Below, one piece after another: positions 7,896-16,610 of a DNA stretch of 39,662 nucleotides. The translations under genes and the position numbers were made by a program. Position 1 is the first letter of the stretch. The number at the start of each line of letters is the position of its first letter. Below the pieces are notes generated by a model, which saw only the letters and a list, made by a program, of their open reading frames with translations, did not search any database and had not been told where the DNA came from. This DNA is from Actinomycetes bacterium (GTDB taxonomy: Bacteria > Actinomycetota > Acidimicrobiia > Acidimicrobiales > RAAP-2): the NCBI GenBank assembly GCA_021794655.1, contig JAJYQJ010000147.1:1-39662 (forward strand), given 5' to 3'.

Positions 7896-8015
7896 GTTAC
7901 CTCCCTAGTTGATCTCGCACTCCAAGTACTGCCATCTCCAAAACTAGCCCGATCTTGGCCGACGTGCACCTGTGTTCAGGAGAAAATTCGCGAGATCTTC
8001 TCACTCGCCGAGGTT

Positions 8016-8060
8016 GGCCCGACCGGACCCCCAAAGGGGACAAGGGAGTCCGGTCGGGCC
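8016..8060 (-). terminator. Hairpin terminator downstream of the 8083-8655 gene
   Basis: GGCCCGACCGGA (8016-8027) and TCCGGTCGGGCC (8049-8060) are a perfect 12-bp inverted repeat, with further pairing inside. The hairpin lies just after the stop of the leftward membrane-protein gene. No run of U follows directly, as is common in high-GC actinobacteria. Confidence 0.7.
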
Positions 8061-8082
8061 GTGGGATGAGAAGTCGAGACCG

Positions 8083-8655
8083 TCAGATCTTCACCTCTTC
8101 GTCGGGTCGCACCTTTCTCAGGTGGACCAAACCGAGGATTACCAAGATCAACATGATGAGCCCGAGTGCGTACGCACAGATCGACGCGATCAACGCGATC
8201 TGTCCAAACTCCCAGTACCCGTAGGCTTCCAGTAGCAGCCCACGCAGGGTCGTTCCCTGGAAGGAAGTCTGGGTGAGCGCCTGTAACTTCTTGTTCGTCG
8301 GATCTGCGCGGGCAGCGGTGCTGATCTTCGCGTACACCCCTCCGTAGGGCATTTCTGAGAGGTGGACGGCGATGAAATGGTTCGCGTACGCTTCTGCCTG
8401 GGCGCCGTTCAGGAGCTGTTGTCCCGCGTACTTCGAGACCGACGGGATCATCGACGGCGTTATCTCTGTCCCGGGTTTTGCGTGGGCGAACGCAGCCTTT
8501 GACGGGAAGTAGATCTGCTGTTCGGAGAGTTGGGTGCGTACGTTGCTGCTGGCGAACGTGTACCCCCACATCAAGAGGGACCCTGCCACAATTAAGACCA
8601 CCGTGAGTACGACCCCGCCTGCAACTAAAATCGCGTCCAGCGTACGCCTCTTCAT
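8083..8655 (-). CDS. Two-pass membrane protein of unknown function
   Basis: The 190-residue protein has a positively charged start (MKRRTLD), a TM helix at about residues 9-33, an exported region of about 110 residues and a second TM helix at about 155-178 (IALIASICAYALGLIMLILVILGLV), then a short acidic cytoplasmic tail. The ATG at 8655 follows AGGAGGC. The gene stands alone and ends in the hairpin at 8016-8060. The family is not recognised. Confidence 0.7.
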   Translation of the reverse strand: MKRRTLDAILVAGGVVLTVVLIVAGSLLMWGYTFASSNVRTQLSEQQIYFPSKAAFAHAKPGTEITPSMIPSVSKYAGQQLLNGAQAEAYANHFIAVHLSEMPYGGVYAKISTAARADPTNKKLQALTQTSFQGTTLRGLLLEAYGYWEFGQIALIASICAYALGLIMLILVILGLVHLRKVRPDEEVKI

Positions 8656-8770
8656 CTCAGGCGGCCTCCTTAAATTGAGCCTTTCCTGAGATTATGCAGA
8701 GAATGCCGAGAGTTAAATAGGGCCAAACGGCACTTCTACCAAGCCGTCGATCGACACCGTGCGTGGATGG

Positions 8771-9238
8771 TCAAAAAGTCGTTCGTTCTCCGAGCCCGGA
8801 AAGGCGCTCTGCTGCGGAGGCCAAGAGACGTTGGCTGGTCGCGAGCGCGGTGAGATTCCCACGCACTTTGACGCGGCCACTTCCAAGAGCGGCGGCCGCG
8901 TCGAAGTCACCGCGCGCGAGCGAGGCGGCGTCGTTGTATGGAACGTAGACGATCACATCGTCTCTTTTCTCTCTCAAGTCTCGCTCGGCGCCGGCGGGAG
9001 CCCTAAGTTCCAAGGAGACCTCTGTCTCGCTCACGACGAGCGTCAGCGTGACGGTCGCGTCGTCGGGTGGGACACCGTATACGATCTCGGTAACTCTCAG
9101 CGGTCCGCGAAAGAGCGACGTGTCAGGACCTCTTTTCGGACTCGATCCCGCGGGATCGTCAGTTGTCGCGGACGGCTGGAATCCAGATAGCGCCTCGTTG
9201 AACTCGTCGACCCACTCGCTCGAGAGAAACCGTGGCAT
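8771..9238 (-). CDS. SCP2 sterol-carrier-like protein
   Basis: The 155-residue protein begins MPRFLSSEWVDEFNEAL, and its C-terminal half contains GSGRVKVRGNLTALATSQRLLASAAERL. This is the pattern of SCP2-type lipid-binding domains (FLSxEWxxxxN at the start, G-x-x-K/R-x-x-G-D/N-L near the end). It presumably binds a hydrophobic ligand in the cytoplasm. It lies 37 bases downstream of sdhB in the same direction, so it may be the last gene of the sdh transcript. There is no sign of a link to sterol metabolism in the window. Confidence 0.65.
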   Translation of the reverse strand: MPRFLSSEWVDEFNEALSGFQPSATTDDPAGSSPKRGPDTSLFRGPLRVTEIVYGVPPDDATVTLTLVVSETEVSLELRAPAGAERDLREKRDDVIVYVPYNDAASLARGDFDAAAALGSGRVKVRGNLTALATSQRLLASAAERLSGLGERTTF

Positions 9239-9275
9239 CTAGATGTCGGTCGGTTCGAATGGACTCACCTGGAAA

Positions 9276-10085
9276 CTAGCTGTCTGGATCTGTCGCGACG
9301 TCATGCGACACAGTGCCGACGGCCTCTTCGGGGGTCAGCTTGCGCTTCTGGCGCACCTTGCGTCCCAACCACGCGATTGGATCGTAGGCCGCGTCGACGA
9401 CGCGCTCTTTCAACGGGATAATCGCGTTGTCGGTGATCTTTATGTGTTCCGGGCATACCTCGGTGCAGCACTTAGTGATATTGCACATCCCTAGGCCGGC
9501 CTTCTGGCGGACGAACTCACGGCGGTCGTTCGTATCGAGCGGGTGCATCTCTAGCTCTGCGTACCGGATGAAGAAGCGTGGGCCAGCGTATGCCGGCTTG
9601 TTCTCTTCGTGGTCGCGGATCACGTGACAGACGTCTTGGCACAAGAAGCACTCGATGCACTTTCGAAACTCCTGGCCTCGCTGGATATCGACTTGTTGCA
9701 TCCGATAGCCGTCTTCTGGTGGAGGTGGAGGCTGGAAAGCCGGGACGCGCTTTGCTACCTCGTAGTTAAAGCTCACGTCCGTTACGAGGTCACGCAGGAT
9801 CGGAAAAGTCTTCATCGGCGCGACGACGACGTCTCCTTCTGGCAGTTCGTCCATGCGCGTCATGCACATGAGGCTCGGCTTTCCGTTGATCTCCGCGGAG
9901 CACGACCCACACTTTCCCGCCTTGCAGTTCCACCGGCAGGCGAGGTCCGGAGCCTGGGTGGCCTGGATCCGGTGGATGACGTCGAGGACGACTTCGCCTT
10001 CTTGTGACGCCAACGAGTACTTCTCGAAGTTGCCTCCGTTGGCGTCCCCTCTCCAGACGCGCATGTTCACTTCCCGTTCGGACAT
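9276..10085 (-). CDS. sdhB: Succinate dehydrogenase iron-sulfur subunit
   Basis: The 269-residue SdhB/FrdB carries electrons from the flavoprotein to the membrane subunit. A plant-type ferredoxin domain holds the [2Fe-2S] ligands C54, C59, C62 and C74 (RWNCKAGKCGSC...LMC). The C-terminal domain carries C143-x2-C146-x2-C149-x3-C153 and C201...C206-C207-x3-C211-P for the [4Fe-4S] and [3Fe-4S] centres. The start codon overlaps the sdhA stop by one base (TGATG-type junction), so translation is coupled. The order sdhC-sdhA-sdhB matches Rv0249c-Rv0248c-Rv0247c (Sdh1) of Mycobacterium tuberculosis. Confidence 0.93.
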   Translation of the reverse strand: MSEREVNMRVWRGDANGGNFEKYSLASQEGEVVLDVIHRIQATQAPDLACRWNCKAGKCGSCSAEINGKPSLMCMTRMDELPEGDVVVAPMKTFPILRDLVTDVSFNYEVAKRVPAFQPPPPPEDGYRMQQVDIQRGQEFRKCIECFLCQDVCHVIRDHEENKPAYAGPRFFIRYAELEMHPLDTNDRREFVRQKAGLGMCNITKCCTEVCPEHIKITDNAIIPLKERVVDAAYDPIAWLGRKVRQKRKLTPEEAVGTVSHDVATDPDS

Positions 10086-11887
10086 CAGTTACCCTCCTTC
10101 AACAGCTCCGCGAGCTCTTCTGGCATTTCGGGGCGGGTGGTCGGTTCTATCTCGATGCCGCCGGTATCTAGATAGCGTTGGACGAAGTTGACCTTGCCCA
10201 TCTCTGGGTCCGGGCCTGGGAAGTCGTCTCTCGTATGACCGCCGCGGCTCTCTTTTCGCTGTATCGCTCCACCGGTGACGAGTCGTGACACCGCGAGCAT
10301 CGAGGGTAGGTCGGTCGCGAGGTTCCAGCCTGGGTTGTAGGGCGTAGCACCGGAGACCGAGAGGTTCGCCGCCCGCTCGTCGAGCTCCCCGAGCGCCTCG
10401 TCCGCCGCGGTCAACTCGGACTCCGTGCGGATAATGCCGACCAAGCTCTGCATCGTCTCTTGGAGGTCGTTCTGGAGGTCGTAGGGGCTTTCTCCACCGT
10501 CGCGACCGAGAGGTGCGAGCGCTCCTTCAATGACGGAGTCCACTTCGGAGTTGTCCACGCTCGGCGTGCCGGTCCTGCCTTCGGCGTACTCAGACGCGCC
10601 GAGCCCCGCTCTCCTCCCGAAGACGAGCAGGTCCGAGAGGGAGTTACCACCGAGGCGGTTCGCTCCGTGGAGGCCGGCGGCAACTTCTCCGGCTGCGAAC
10701 AGTCCCGGGGCGGTCGTCGCGGCGCTCTCGGCGTCGACCCTGATCCCACCCATCACGTAGTGGCACGTCGGTCCGACTTCCATCGGTTCGGTTGTTATGT
10801 CCACCCCGGCGAGCTCCATGAACTGGTGGTACATCGAGGGGAGACGCCTTCTGATGTACTCGGGGGAGCGCCTGGAGGCGATATCTAAGAAGACTCCGCC
10901 GTGGGGGCTTCCCCGACCGGCTTTTACCTCCGAGTTAATCGATCGGGCGACCTCGTCGCGGGGGAGTAGCTCGGGTGGTCGGCGGTTGTTCGTGTGGTCT
11001 TCGTACCAGCGGTCACCCTCTGCTTCGCTGTCCGCGGTCTCGGCGGCGAACATCTCGGGGATGTAGTCGAACATGAAACGCTTGCCGTCGCTGTTGCGCA
11101 GAACGCCTCCGTCACCCCTCACTCCTTCGGTGACGAGCAAACCTCTCACGGAGAGCGGCCAGACCATCCCGGTTGGATGGAACTGTACGAACTCCATGTC
11201 GATGAGGTCGGCTCCCGCCCACAGAGCCATCGCATGGCCGTCGCCGGTCGACTCCCAGCTGTTCGAGGTGTACTTCCAGCTCCGCCCTATCGACCCGGTG
11301 GCGAGGACGAACGCCTTTGCGGTGAACACGATGAACTCTCCGGTCGGGCGCCAGTAGCCGACCGCAGCCGATACTTGTCCGTCCGAGTCTTTGAGCAGCT
11401 TCAAGATCTTGCACTCCATGAAGACGTCGATCCCGAGGCTCACCGCCCTTTGTTGGAGTGTTCGGATGAGCTCGAGCCCAGTGCGGTCTCCGACGTGGGC
11501 GAGGCGGGCGTAACGGTGTCCACCGAAGTCCCGCTGTAGGATCCGCCCGTCGGCGGTGCGGTCGAACAGGGCTCCCCACGCCTCCAACTCGTAGATTCGA
11601 TCGGGCGCTTCTTGGGCGTGGAGCTGGGCCATCCGCCAGTTGTTCACCGTCTTGCCGCCGCGCATCGTGTCCCGGAAGTGCACCTTCCAGTTGTCCTCGG
11701 GCCAGACGTTGCCGAGCGCCGCGGCCGCGCCACCTTCGGCCATCACGGTGTGGGCTTTGCCCAGAAGCGACTTGCAGACGAGTGCGGTTCGCAGGCCTTT
11801 GCCGTGCGCCTCGATCGCCGCCCTGAGTCCGGCGCCCCCGGCGCCGATGATGATCACGTCGTATTCGTGAGATTCATACTCTGGCAT
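10085..11887 (-). CDS. sdhA: Succinate dehydrogenase flavoprotein subunit
   Basis: The 600-residue SdhA oxidises succinate to fumarate on a covalently bound FAD. The Rossmann motif GAGGAG is at residues 15-20. H46 in GKAHTVMAEGG is the likely FAD-attachment histidine. The active-site arginine region is in HGANRLGGNSLSDLLVFGRRAG. The length is typical of the family. The gene is preceded by a 120-base gap after sdhC and overlaps sdhB at its end, forming the sdhCAB operon. No feature suggests inactivity. Confidence 0.93.
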   Translation of the reverse strand: MPEYESHEYDVIIIGAGGAGLRAAIEAHGKGLRTALVCKSLLGKAHTVMAEGGAAAALGNVWPEDNWKVHFRDTMRGGKTVNNWRMAQLHAQEAPDRIYELEAWGALFDRTADGRILQRDFGGHRYARLAHVGDRTGLELIRTLQQRAVSLGIDVFMECKILKLLKDSDGQVSAAVGYWRPTGEFIVFTAKAFVLATGSIGRSWKYTSNSWESTGDGHAMALWAGADLIDMEFVQFHPTGMVWPLSVRGLLVTEGVRGDGGVLRNSDGKRFMFDYIPEMFAAETADSEAEGDRWYEDHTNNRRPPELLPRDEVARSINSEVKAGRGSPHGGVFLDIASRRSPEYIRRRLPSMYHQFMELAGVDITTEPMEVGPTCHYVMGGIRVDAESAATTAPGLFAAGEVAAGLHGANRLGGNSLSDLLVFGRRAGLGASEYAEGRTGTPSVDNSEVDSVIEGALAPLGRDGGESPYDLQNDLQETMQSLVGIIRTESELTAADEALGELDERAANLSVSGATPYNPGWNLATDLPSMLAVSRLVTGGAIQRKESRGGHTRDDFPGPDPEMGKVNFVQRYLDTGGIEIEPTTRPEMPEELAELLKEGN

Positions 11888-12007
11888 TTGGATCTCTTAG
11901 TTCCTCTCCTGGTTGGTATCTGCTCTAGTCGTCATGCTCGTAGCCGTGCTGGATGAGATGTAGCGCATCGTCTTTTCCTAGAAGGCCATCCCTCGATAGG
12001 CCAGCCC

Positions 12008-12829
12008 TCAAAAGAGGCGTGGGTCGTGGATGACGCCGCTAGCGACGAGTCTCACGTAGAGGTCGGTCAACGCGACGAACACCAGACTCGTCCAGGCGAT
12101 CTGCATATGACGCGCGTTTAGCGGTGTCACTATCTTCCACAGGCGGTAGCGCAACGGATGTTCCGAGAACCGCTTGACCTGGCCGCCGCAGAGATGCCGG
12201 CAGGCGTGGCAAGAGATGCTGTACACCCACAAGAACGCAGCGTTGGCGCAGAGAACGAGCGTGCCGACGCTCACCCCGATGCCTATTCCTGGTTCCCTGA
12301 ACGCCATGATCGCGTCGATCGTGAGAATCACGTTGAGTATGAGCCCGAGATAGAAAAACCAGCGGTGAACGTTTTGAAGAATCAGGGGGAACCGGGACTC
12401 GCCCGAGTAGCTCCCGTGTGCGTCGGCGACGCCACACGCAGGCGGGGACCACCAGAAGGACCGGTAGTACGCCTTGCGGTAGTAGTAGCACGTGAGTCGA
12501 AATCCAAGGGGCACGATCAGGATAAGCAGCGCCGGCGACAGCGACCACCAAGTGATGACGTGTGAGGGGTGACTCCCCGGCACGCAGCTCGACGTGATGC
12601 ACGGTGAGTAGAACGGCGACAGGAGGTCTCGGTGCGCCTGTGCCCCGACGTAGTAGTCCTTGTTCACGAACGCCGCCCAACTGGAGTAGACGACAAAGGA
12701 CGTAAGTACGCTGAACGTTACCGCTGGTTGGAGCCACCAGTGATCCCGACGCAACGTCGTCGTGTCTGGCCCGCCACGAGTCCCGCCGAGCGTTACCGGG
12801 GTGACCGACGCGTTCTCTACCGATGTCAC
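12008..12829 (-). CDS. sdhC: Succinate dehydrogenase membrane subunit, Sdh1 (Rv0249c) type
   Basis: The 273-residue length equals that of the mycobacterial Sdh1 membrane subunit. Five or so hydrophobic segments can be seen (about residues 36-54, 95-113, 154-174, 184-206 and 241-262). Two Cys/His-rich sites stand out: C114 and C132 around a YYRKAYYRSFWWSPPAC stretch, and C207-H208-x-C210-x-H212-x-C214-GG near the fifth quarter. In M. smegmatis Sdh1 the membrane subunit is reported to hold a Rieske-type iron-sulfur cluster; the Cys and His residues here are the plausible ligands (inference). The GTG start at 12829 follows AGGAG. It leads the sdhCAB operon and is divergent from the MoxR-type gene. 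Confidence 0.85.
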   Translation of the reverse strand: MTSVENASVTPVTLGGTRGGPDTTTLRRDHWWLQPAVTFSVLTSFVVYSSWAAFVNKDYYVGAQAHRDLLSPFYSPCITSSCVPGSHPSHVITWWSLSPALLILIVPLGFRLTCYYYRKAYYRSFWWSPPACGVADAHGSYSGESRFPLILQNVHRWFFYLGLILNVILTIDAIMAFREPGIGIGVSVGTLVLCANAAFLWVYSISCHACRHLCGGQVKRFSEHPLRYRLWKIVTPLNARHMQIAWTSLVFVALTDLYVRLVASGVIHDPRLF

Positions 12830-13083
12830 ACCTGACTCCTTTCTCCGATTTCAAATGCGTCCGCGCAAAGAAAAGCGTCTAGCGATCTCCAAGCGTGGGC
12901 GGTTCAACGTGATCGACCGCCATCTGGTCTACTACTCATGACGGCGACCGTGCCAATGAACCCTATCGCGGCGGCTCGCGGTTTCACATGATGCAACTAG
13001 AGTACCTAGTCACAAGGTAGTTATGCGAGACAGACGCCTTAAGCCGACAGCGGAGCACGGACCCTAGATCTAAGCTGTACGCG

Positions 13084-14583
13084 ATGACCCCGACTAATCC
13101 TCCCACCAATCGCACGGATACGACCACACGTAGGAAACGTGTCGGCTCGAGTGGCCGAGGCGTACCGCCGGTCCCCGAAGACAAGCCGAGAAACCTCGGT
13201 GACCTGCGACGCTTCGGCTACGAATCTACTTCCGTGAGCGAAGAGATCCGCCGTAACGCGTGCAAGCGCATCGCGGGCGGCGTCGCACTCGTCGACGGGG
13301 TTCTCGGATTCGACGACACCGTCTTGCCCCAGCTCGAGAACGCCCTTCTCGCGGGACACGACGTCATCTTCTTGGGCGAGCGTGGACAGGCGAAGAGCCG
13401 CCTCATACGCTCGATGGTCGGCTTGCTCGACGAGTGGGTCCCTGTCATAGCTGGATCCGAGATCAACGACGATCCGCTCAATCCGGTATCGAAGTTCGGA
13501 AGAGTCAAGGTGAGCGAAGAGGGGGACGATACGCCGATCGAATGGCTGCATCGCAGCGAACGATACGGCGAGAAACTCGCGACCCCAGACACCTCTATCG
13601 CCGACTTGATCGGGGAGGTCGACCCGATCAAGATCGCTGAGGGGCGGTACCTCTCCGATGAGCTCGCACTGCACTACGGTCTCGTCCCGCGGACGAACAG
13701 GGGGATCTTCGCGATCAACGAGCTCCCGGATCTCGCCGAGCGTATCCAAGTCGGCCTCTTGAACATACTCGAGGAAAGAGACGTCCAGATAAGAGGTCAC
13801 CGCATCCGCCTTCCCCTCGACGTCGTCTTGGTCGCTACCGCGAACCCCGAGGACTACACGAACCGCGGTCGGATAATCACACCGTTGAAGGACCGCTTCG
13901 GCGCGCAGATACGAACTCACTATCCCCTCGACGTCTCGACCGAGGTCAAGATCGTGCGCTCGGAAGCGGAGATTCCAAGTGACACGTTGCCGATCACCGT
14001 TCCGGGCTACCTCGAAGAGGTCGTCGCGGAGATCAGCCAGATCGGTCGCAGGAGTCCCCGGCTCAACCAGCGAAGCGGGGTCTCCGTGCGGCTCAGCATC
14101 GCGAACTACGAGACGTTGGTCGCGAACGCGCTACGTCGTGCCCTCAGGAACAAAGAGCCCGTCGTGGTCCCGAGGGTGAGCGATCTCGCCGCGCTCGTCA
14201 CCTCGACGCAAGGGAAGGTTGAAGTTGAGGCGCTCGAAGAGGGCCGGGAGACCGAAGTAGTCGCCGACATCGTCGCGGCCGCGGTGCTCGGAGTCTTCAG
14301 ACGAAACGTGACCCTCGACGACCCGGCCGCGGTCGTCGCGTGTTTCGAAGACGGCGCCGTCGTGCACGCCGGTGAAGACATAGCGGCGAGTGAGTACATG
14401 GGTGTCTTAAAAGAGATGCCCGCGCTCGAGGGACCGGTGCGAGATCTCGCGGGGCCGGACGCGACGGAGTCCCCGGCACTCTTGGCGAGTGCTCTCGAGT
14501 TCCTCCTCGAAGGCCTCCACCTCACGAAACGGCTGAACAAGGAGTCGTCGGGGCCGCGCGCTCTGTACCGGGGTCGAAAGTGA
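13084..14583 (+). CDS. MoxR/magnesium-chelatase-type AAA+ ATPase
   Basis: The 499-residue cytoplasmic AAA+ protein has a variant Walker A, GERGQAKSR (98-106), and a Walker B region at IFAINE (208-213). LNILEERDVQIRGHRIRLPLDVVLVATANPEDYTNRGR follows, a signature of the Mg-chelatase BchI/MoxR class with sensor 1 in the TANPED stretch. It pairs with a VWA protein encoded 23 bases downstream, the usual arrangement in which the ATPase remodels a target bound through the VWA domain. No bacteriochlorophyll or cobalamin genes are nearby, so a metal-chelatase role is unlikely and the target is unknown. It is divergent from sdhC, with a 254-base intergenic region. Confidence 0.85.
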   Translation: MTPTNPPTNRTDTTTRRKRVGSSGRGVPPVPEDKPRNLGDLRRFGYESTSVSEEIRRNACKRIAGGVALVDGVLGFDDTVLPQLENALLAGHDVIFLGERGQAKSRLIRSMVGLLDEWVPVIAGSEINDDPLNPVSKFGRVKVSEEGDDTPIEWLHRSERYGEKLATPDTSIADLIGEVDPIKIAEGRYLSDELALHYGLVPRTNRGIFAINELPDLAERIQVGLLNILEERDVQIRGHRIRLPLDVVLVATANPEDYTNRGRIITPLKDRFGAQIRTHYPLDVSTEVKIVRSEAEIPSDTLPITVPGYLEEVVAEISQIGRRSPRLNQRSGVSVRLSIANYETLVANALRRALRNKEPVVVPRVSDLAALVTSTQGKVEVEALEEGRETEVVADIVAAAVLGVFRRNVTLDDPAAVVACFEDGAVVHAGEDIAASEYMGVLKEMPALEGPVRDLAGPDATESPALLASALEFLLEGLHLTKRLNKESSGPRALYRGRK

Positions 14584-14606
14584 ACGCCTCAAGTGCTTGA
14601 ACTGCG

Positions 14607-16610
14607 ATGACGGTCCGCTACGACTACCTGAAGTGGGATGGCACCCAGGACGTCTCTGTCCCCGATACCGACGAGCTCTTGTCGGCGTTGACCGACGATC
14701 TCCTCGCCGGAGGTGACCTGAGCGACGCGATTAGAAGGATAATGCGCGCCGGGATGGTCAGACGAGACGGCACTCGGACGCCGGGTCTGCGCGACGCAAT
14801 TGAGAAACTGCGAGCGCGCAAGGCAGAGTTGCTTGCGAGCGGCGACCCCGACGGCAAGCTCGAAAAGATATCCAGGTCTCTCGACGAGATAGTTAGGGAA
14901 GAACGCGACGCTATCGACGAGGTCGCAAGAGACGACGAGGCGTCGGGGGACGTTCGCCGCCTCTCCGTCTCGAAGGACGCATGCTCGGCCCACCTCCTCG
15001 AACTCGAGTTGATGCCGGACGACGTCCCAGGGCGCATCGAGAGGCTGAGCGGTTACGACTTCGTGTCCTCACGAGCGCGAGAGATGTTCGACGATCTCAT
15101 CGACGAGCTGCGGCGCGAGGTCGTCGAGACTTACTTCGAAGGGGCTAGCAAGGAGCTCGAGAACATCTCCGCGCACGACATCGTACGGATGCGTGACGCA
15201 TACGACGCGCTGAACAAGATGTTGGAACAACGCGAGCGCGGCGAGCCAGAAGATCCGACGTTTGAAGAGTTCATCGCGGCCTACGGCGACATGTTTCCCG
15301 ACGCGTCGTCGCTGGAGGAGCTACTGGAGCGCCTCGCACAGCGGATGGCCGCGGCCGGTGCAGTTTGGAACTCGCTCTCCCCTCTCCAGCAAGCAGAACT
15401 CGGGATCCTCGTCGAGAACCTCCTCGCCGACATGGATCTTCGTTGGCAAGTCGAGCGCCTCTCGTCAAACCTCGCGCGGGCGTTCCCGAGCGTTGGTTGG
15501 GATCGCGCCCACGACTTCAGTGGCGACGGACCCCTCGGCCTCCCCGAGGCGGTCGACCTCGCAACCCAGCTCGCTCAGATCGATCGAATGGAAGAGATTC
15601 TCCAGTCCGCCGCGTCCCCCGCCGCGCTCTTCGAGCTCGACTTGGAACAGGTCGAGCGCGAACTCGGAGAAGACGTCGCGAAGCACTTGGAGAACTTGGC
15701 GAAGCTCACCCGCGACCTCCAAGACGCAGGTCTCGTCGAACAGCGCGGCGCCCGGGTCGAACTCACCCCGCGAGGCGTGAGAAGGATCGGGCAGCAGGCG
15801 CTATCGGATCTCTACGCAGAGGTCAACAAGGACACCGCCGGTTACCATCGCAGCGTCGCCGGACCGGCGGGACACGACCGTGAAGAGCTCGTAAAGCCAT
15901 ACGAGTTCGGGGACCCGTTCAACCTCCACCTCACCTCGACGGTCCACAACGCGATACGCCGACGCGGCACCGGGCTCCCCGTGCAGCTCTCTCCCGAAGA
16001 CTTCGACGTCGTCGAGACAGAGTCGATCGCGCGCGCCGCAACCGTGTTACTCGTCGATCTGTCGATGTCGATGCCGATGCGCGAGAACTTCGTCCCGGCG
16101 AAGAAGATGGCTATCGCACTCCACTCCCTCATCTCGACTAGATTCCCGCGCGACTACCTCGGCATCGTCGGGTTCTCCGAGGTCGCAAGAGAGATAAGAC
16201 CCGACGAGCTCCCGGCCGCGATGTGGGACTACGTCTACGGGACGAACCTCCAACACGCTCTCGCACTCGCGAGGCGGATGCTCGCCCACGAACACGGCAC
16301 GAAGCAGATCATCTGCGTAACCGACGGGGAACCGACCGCCCACGTCGAACCCGACGGGGCTGTCTTCTTCAACTACCCTCCCGTTCCAGAGACGTTGCGC
16401 CTCACGATGGCCGAAGTTCTTCGTTGCACCCGCGCCAAGATCACGATCAACGTGTTCGCCCTCGATCTCGAGCACACCCAGTATCCCTTCGTCGCCCAGA
16501 TCGCAAACGTCAACGGTGGAAGGACGTTCTATACGACGAAAGACCACCTCGGCGGATACGTCCTCGTCGACTTCTTGAAGCACCGCCAGATACTCCGACC
16601 CGCCGGGTGA
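14607..16610 (+). CDS. VWA-domain protein, partner of the MoxR-type ATPase
   Basis: The 667-residue protein has a long helical, highly charged N-terminal part (residues 1 to about 450) and a C-terminal von Willebrand factor A domain. The MIDAS motif is VDLSMSM at about residues 483-489, followed by GIVGFSEVA, GTNLQHALALARRML and ICVTDGEPTAH. This is the BchD-like partner architecture of MoxR ATPases. Its stop overlaps the GTG of the folate gene by four bases (GTGA at 16607-16610), so the two are translationally coupled. Confidence 0.85.
   Translation: MTVRYDYLKWDGTQDVSVPDTDELLSALTDDLLAGGDLSDAIRRIMRAGMVRRDGTRTPGLRDAIEKLRARKAELLASGDPDGKLEKISRSLDEIVREERDAIDEVARDDEASGDVRRLSVSKDACSAHLLELELMPDDVPGRIERLSGYDFVSSRAREMFDDLIDELRREVVETYFEGASKELENISAHDIVRMRDAYDALNKMLEQRERGEPEDPTFEEFIAAYGDMFPDASSLEELLERLAQRMAAAGAVWNSLSPLQQAELGILVENLLADMDLRWQVERLSSNLARAFPSVGWDRAHDFSGDGPLGLPEAVDLATQLAQIDRMEEILQSAASPAALFELDLEQVERELGEDVAKHLENLAKLTRDLQDAGLVEQRGARVELTPRGVRRIGQQALSDLYAEVNKDTAGYHRSVAGPAGHDREELVKPYEFGDPFNLHLTSTVHNAIRRRGTGLPVQLSPEDFDVVETESIARAATVLLVDLSMSMPMRENFVPAKKMAIALHSLISTRFPRDYLGIVGFSEVAREIRPDELPAAMWDYVYGTNLQHALALARRMLAHEHGTKQIICVTDGEPTAHVEPDGAVFFNYPPVPETLRLTMAEVLRCTRAKITINVFALDLEHTQYPFVAQIANVNGGRTFYTTKDHLGGYVLVDFLKHRQILRPAG

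Noticed and set aside
11888-12007. A 22-codon leftward frame (MRYISSSTATSMTRADTNQERN) in the sdhC-sdhA gap, considered as an extra Sdh subunit.
   Set aside because: It has no hydrophobic segment and no similarity I recognise; the weak start signal could be chance.
16223-16606. Arg-rich 5' extension of the pabBC frame.
   Set aside because: It is the shadow of the VWA gene in another frame; the GTG overlapping the VWA stop fits the PabB N-terminus.
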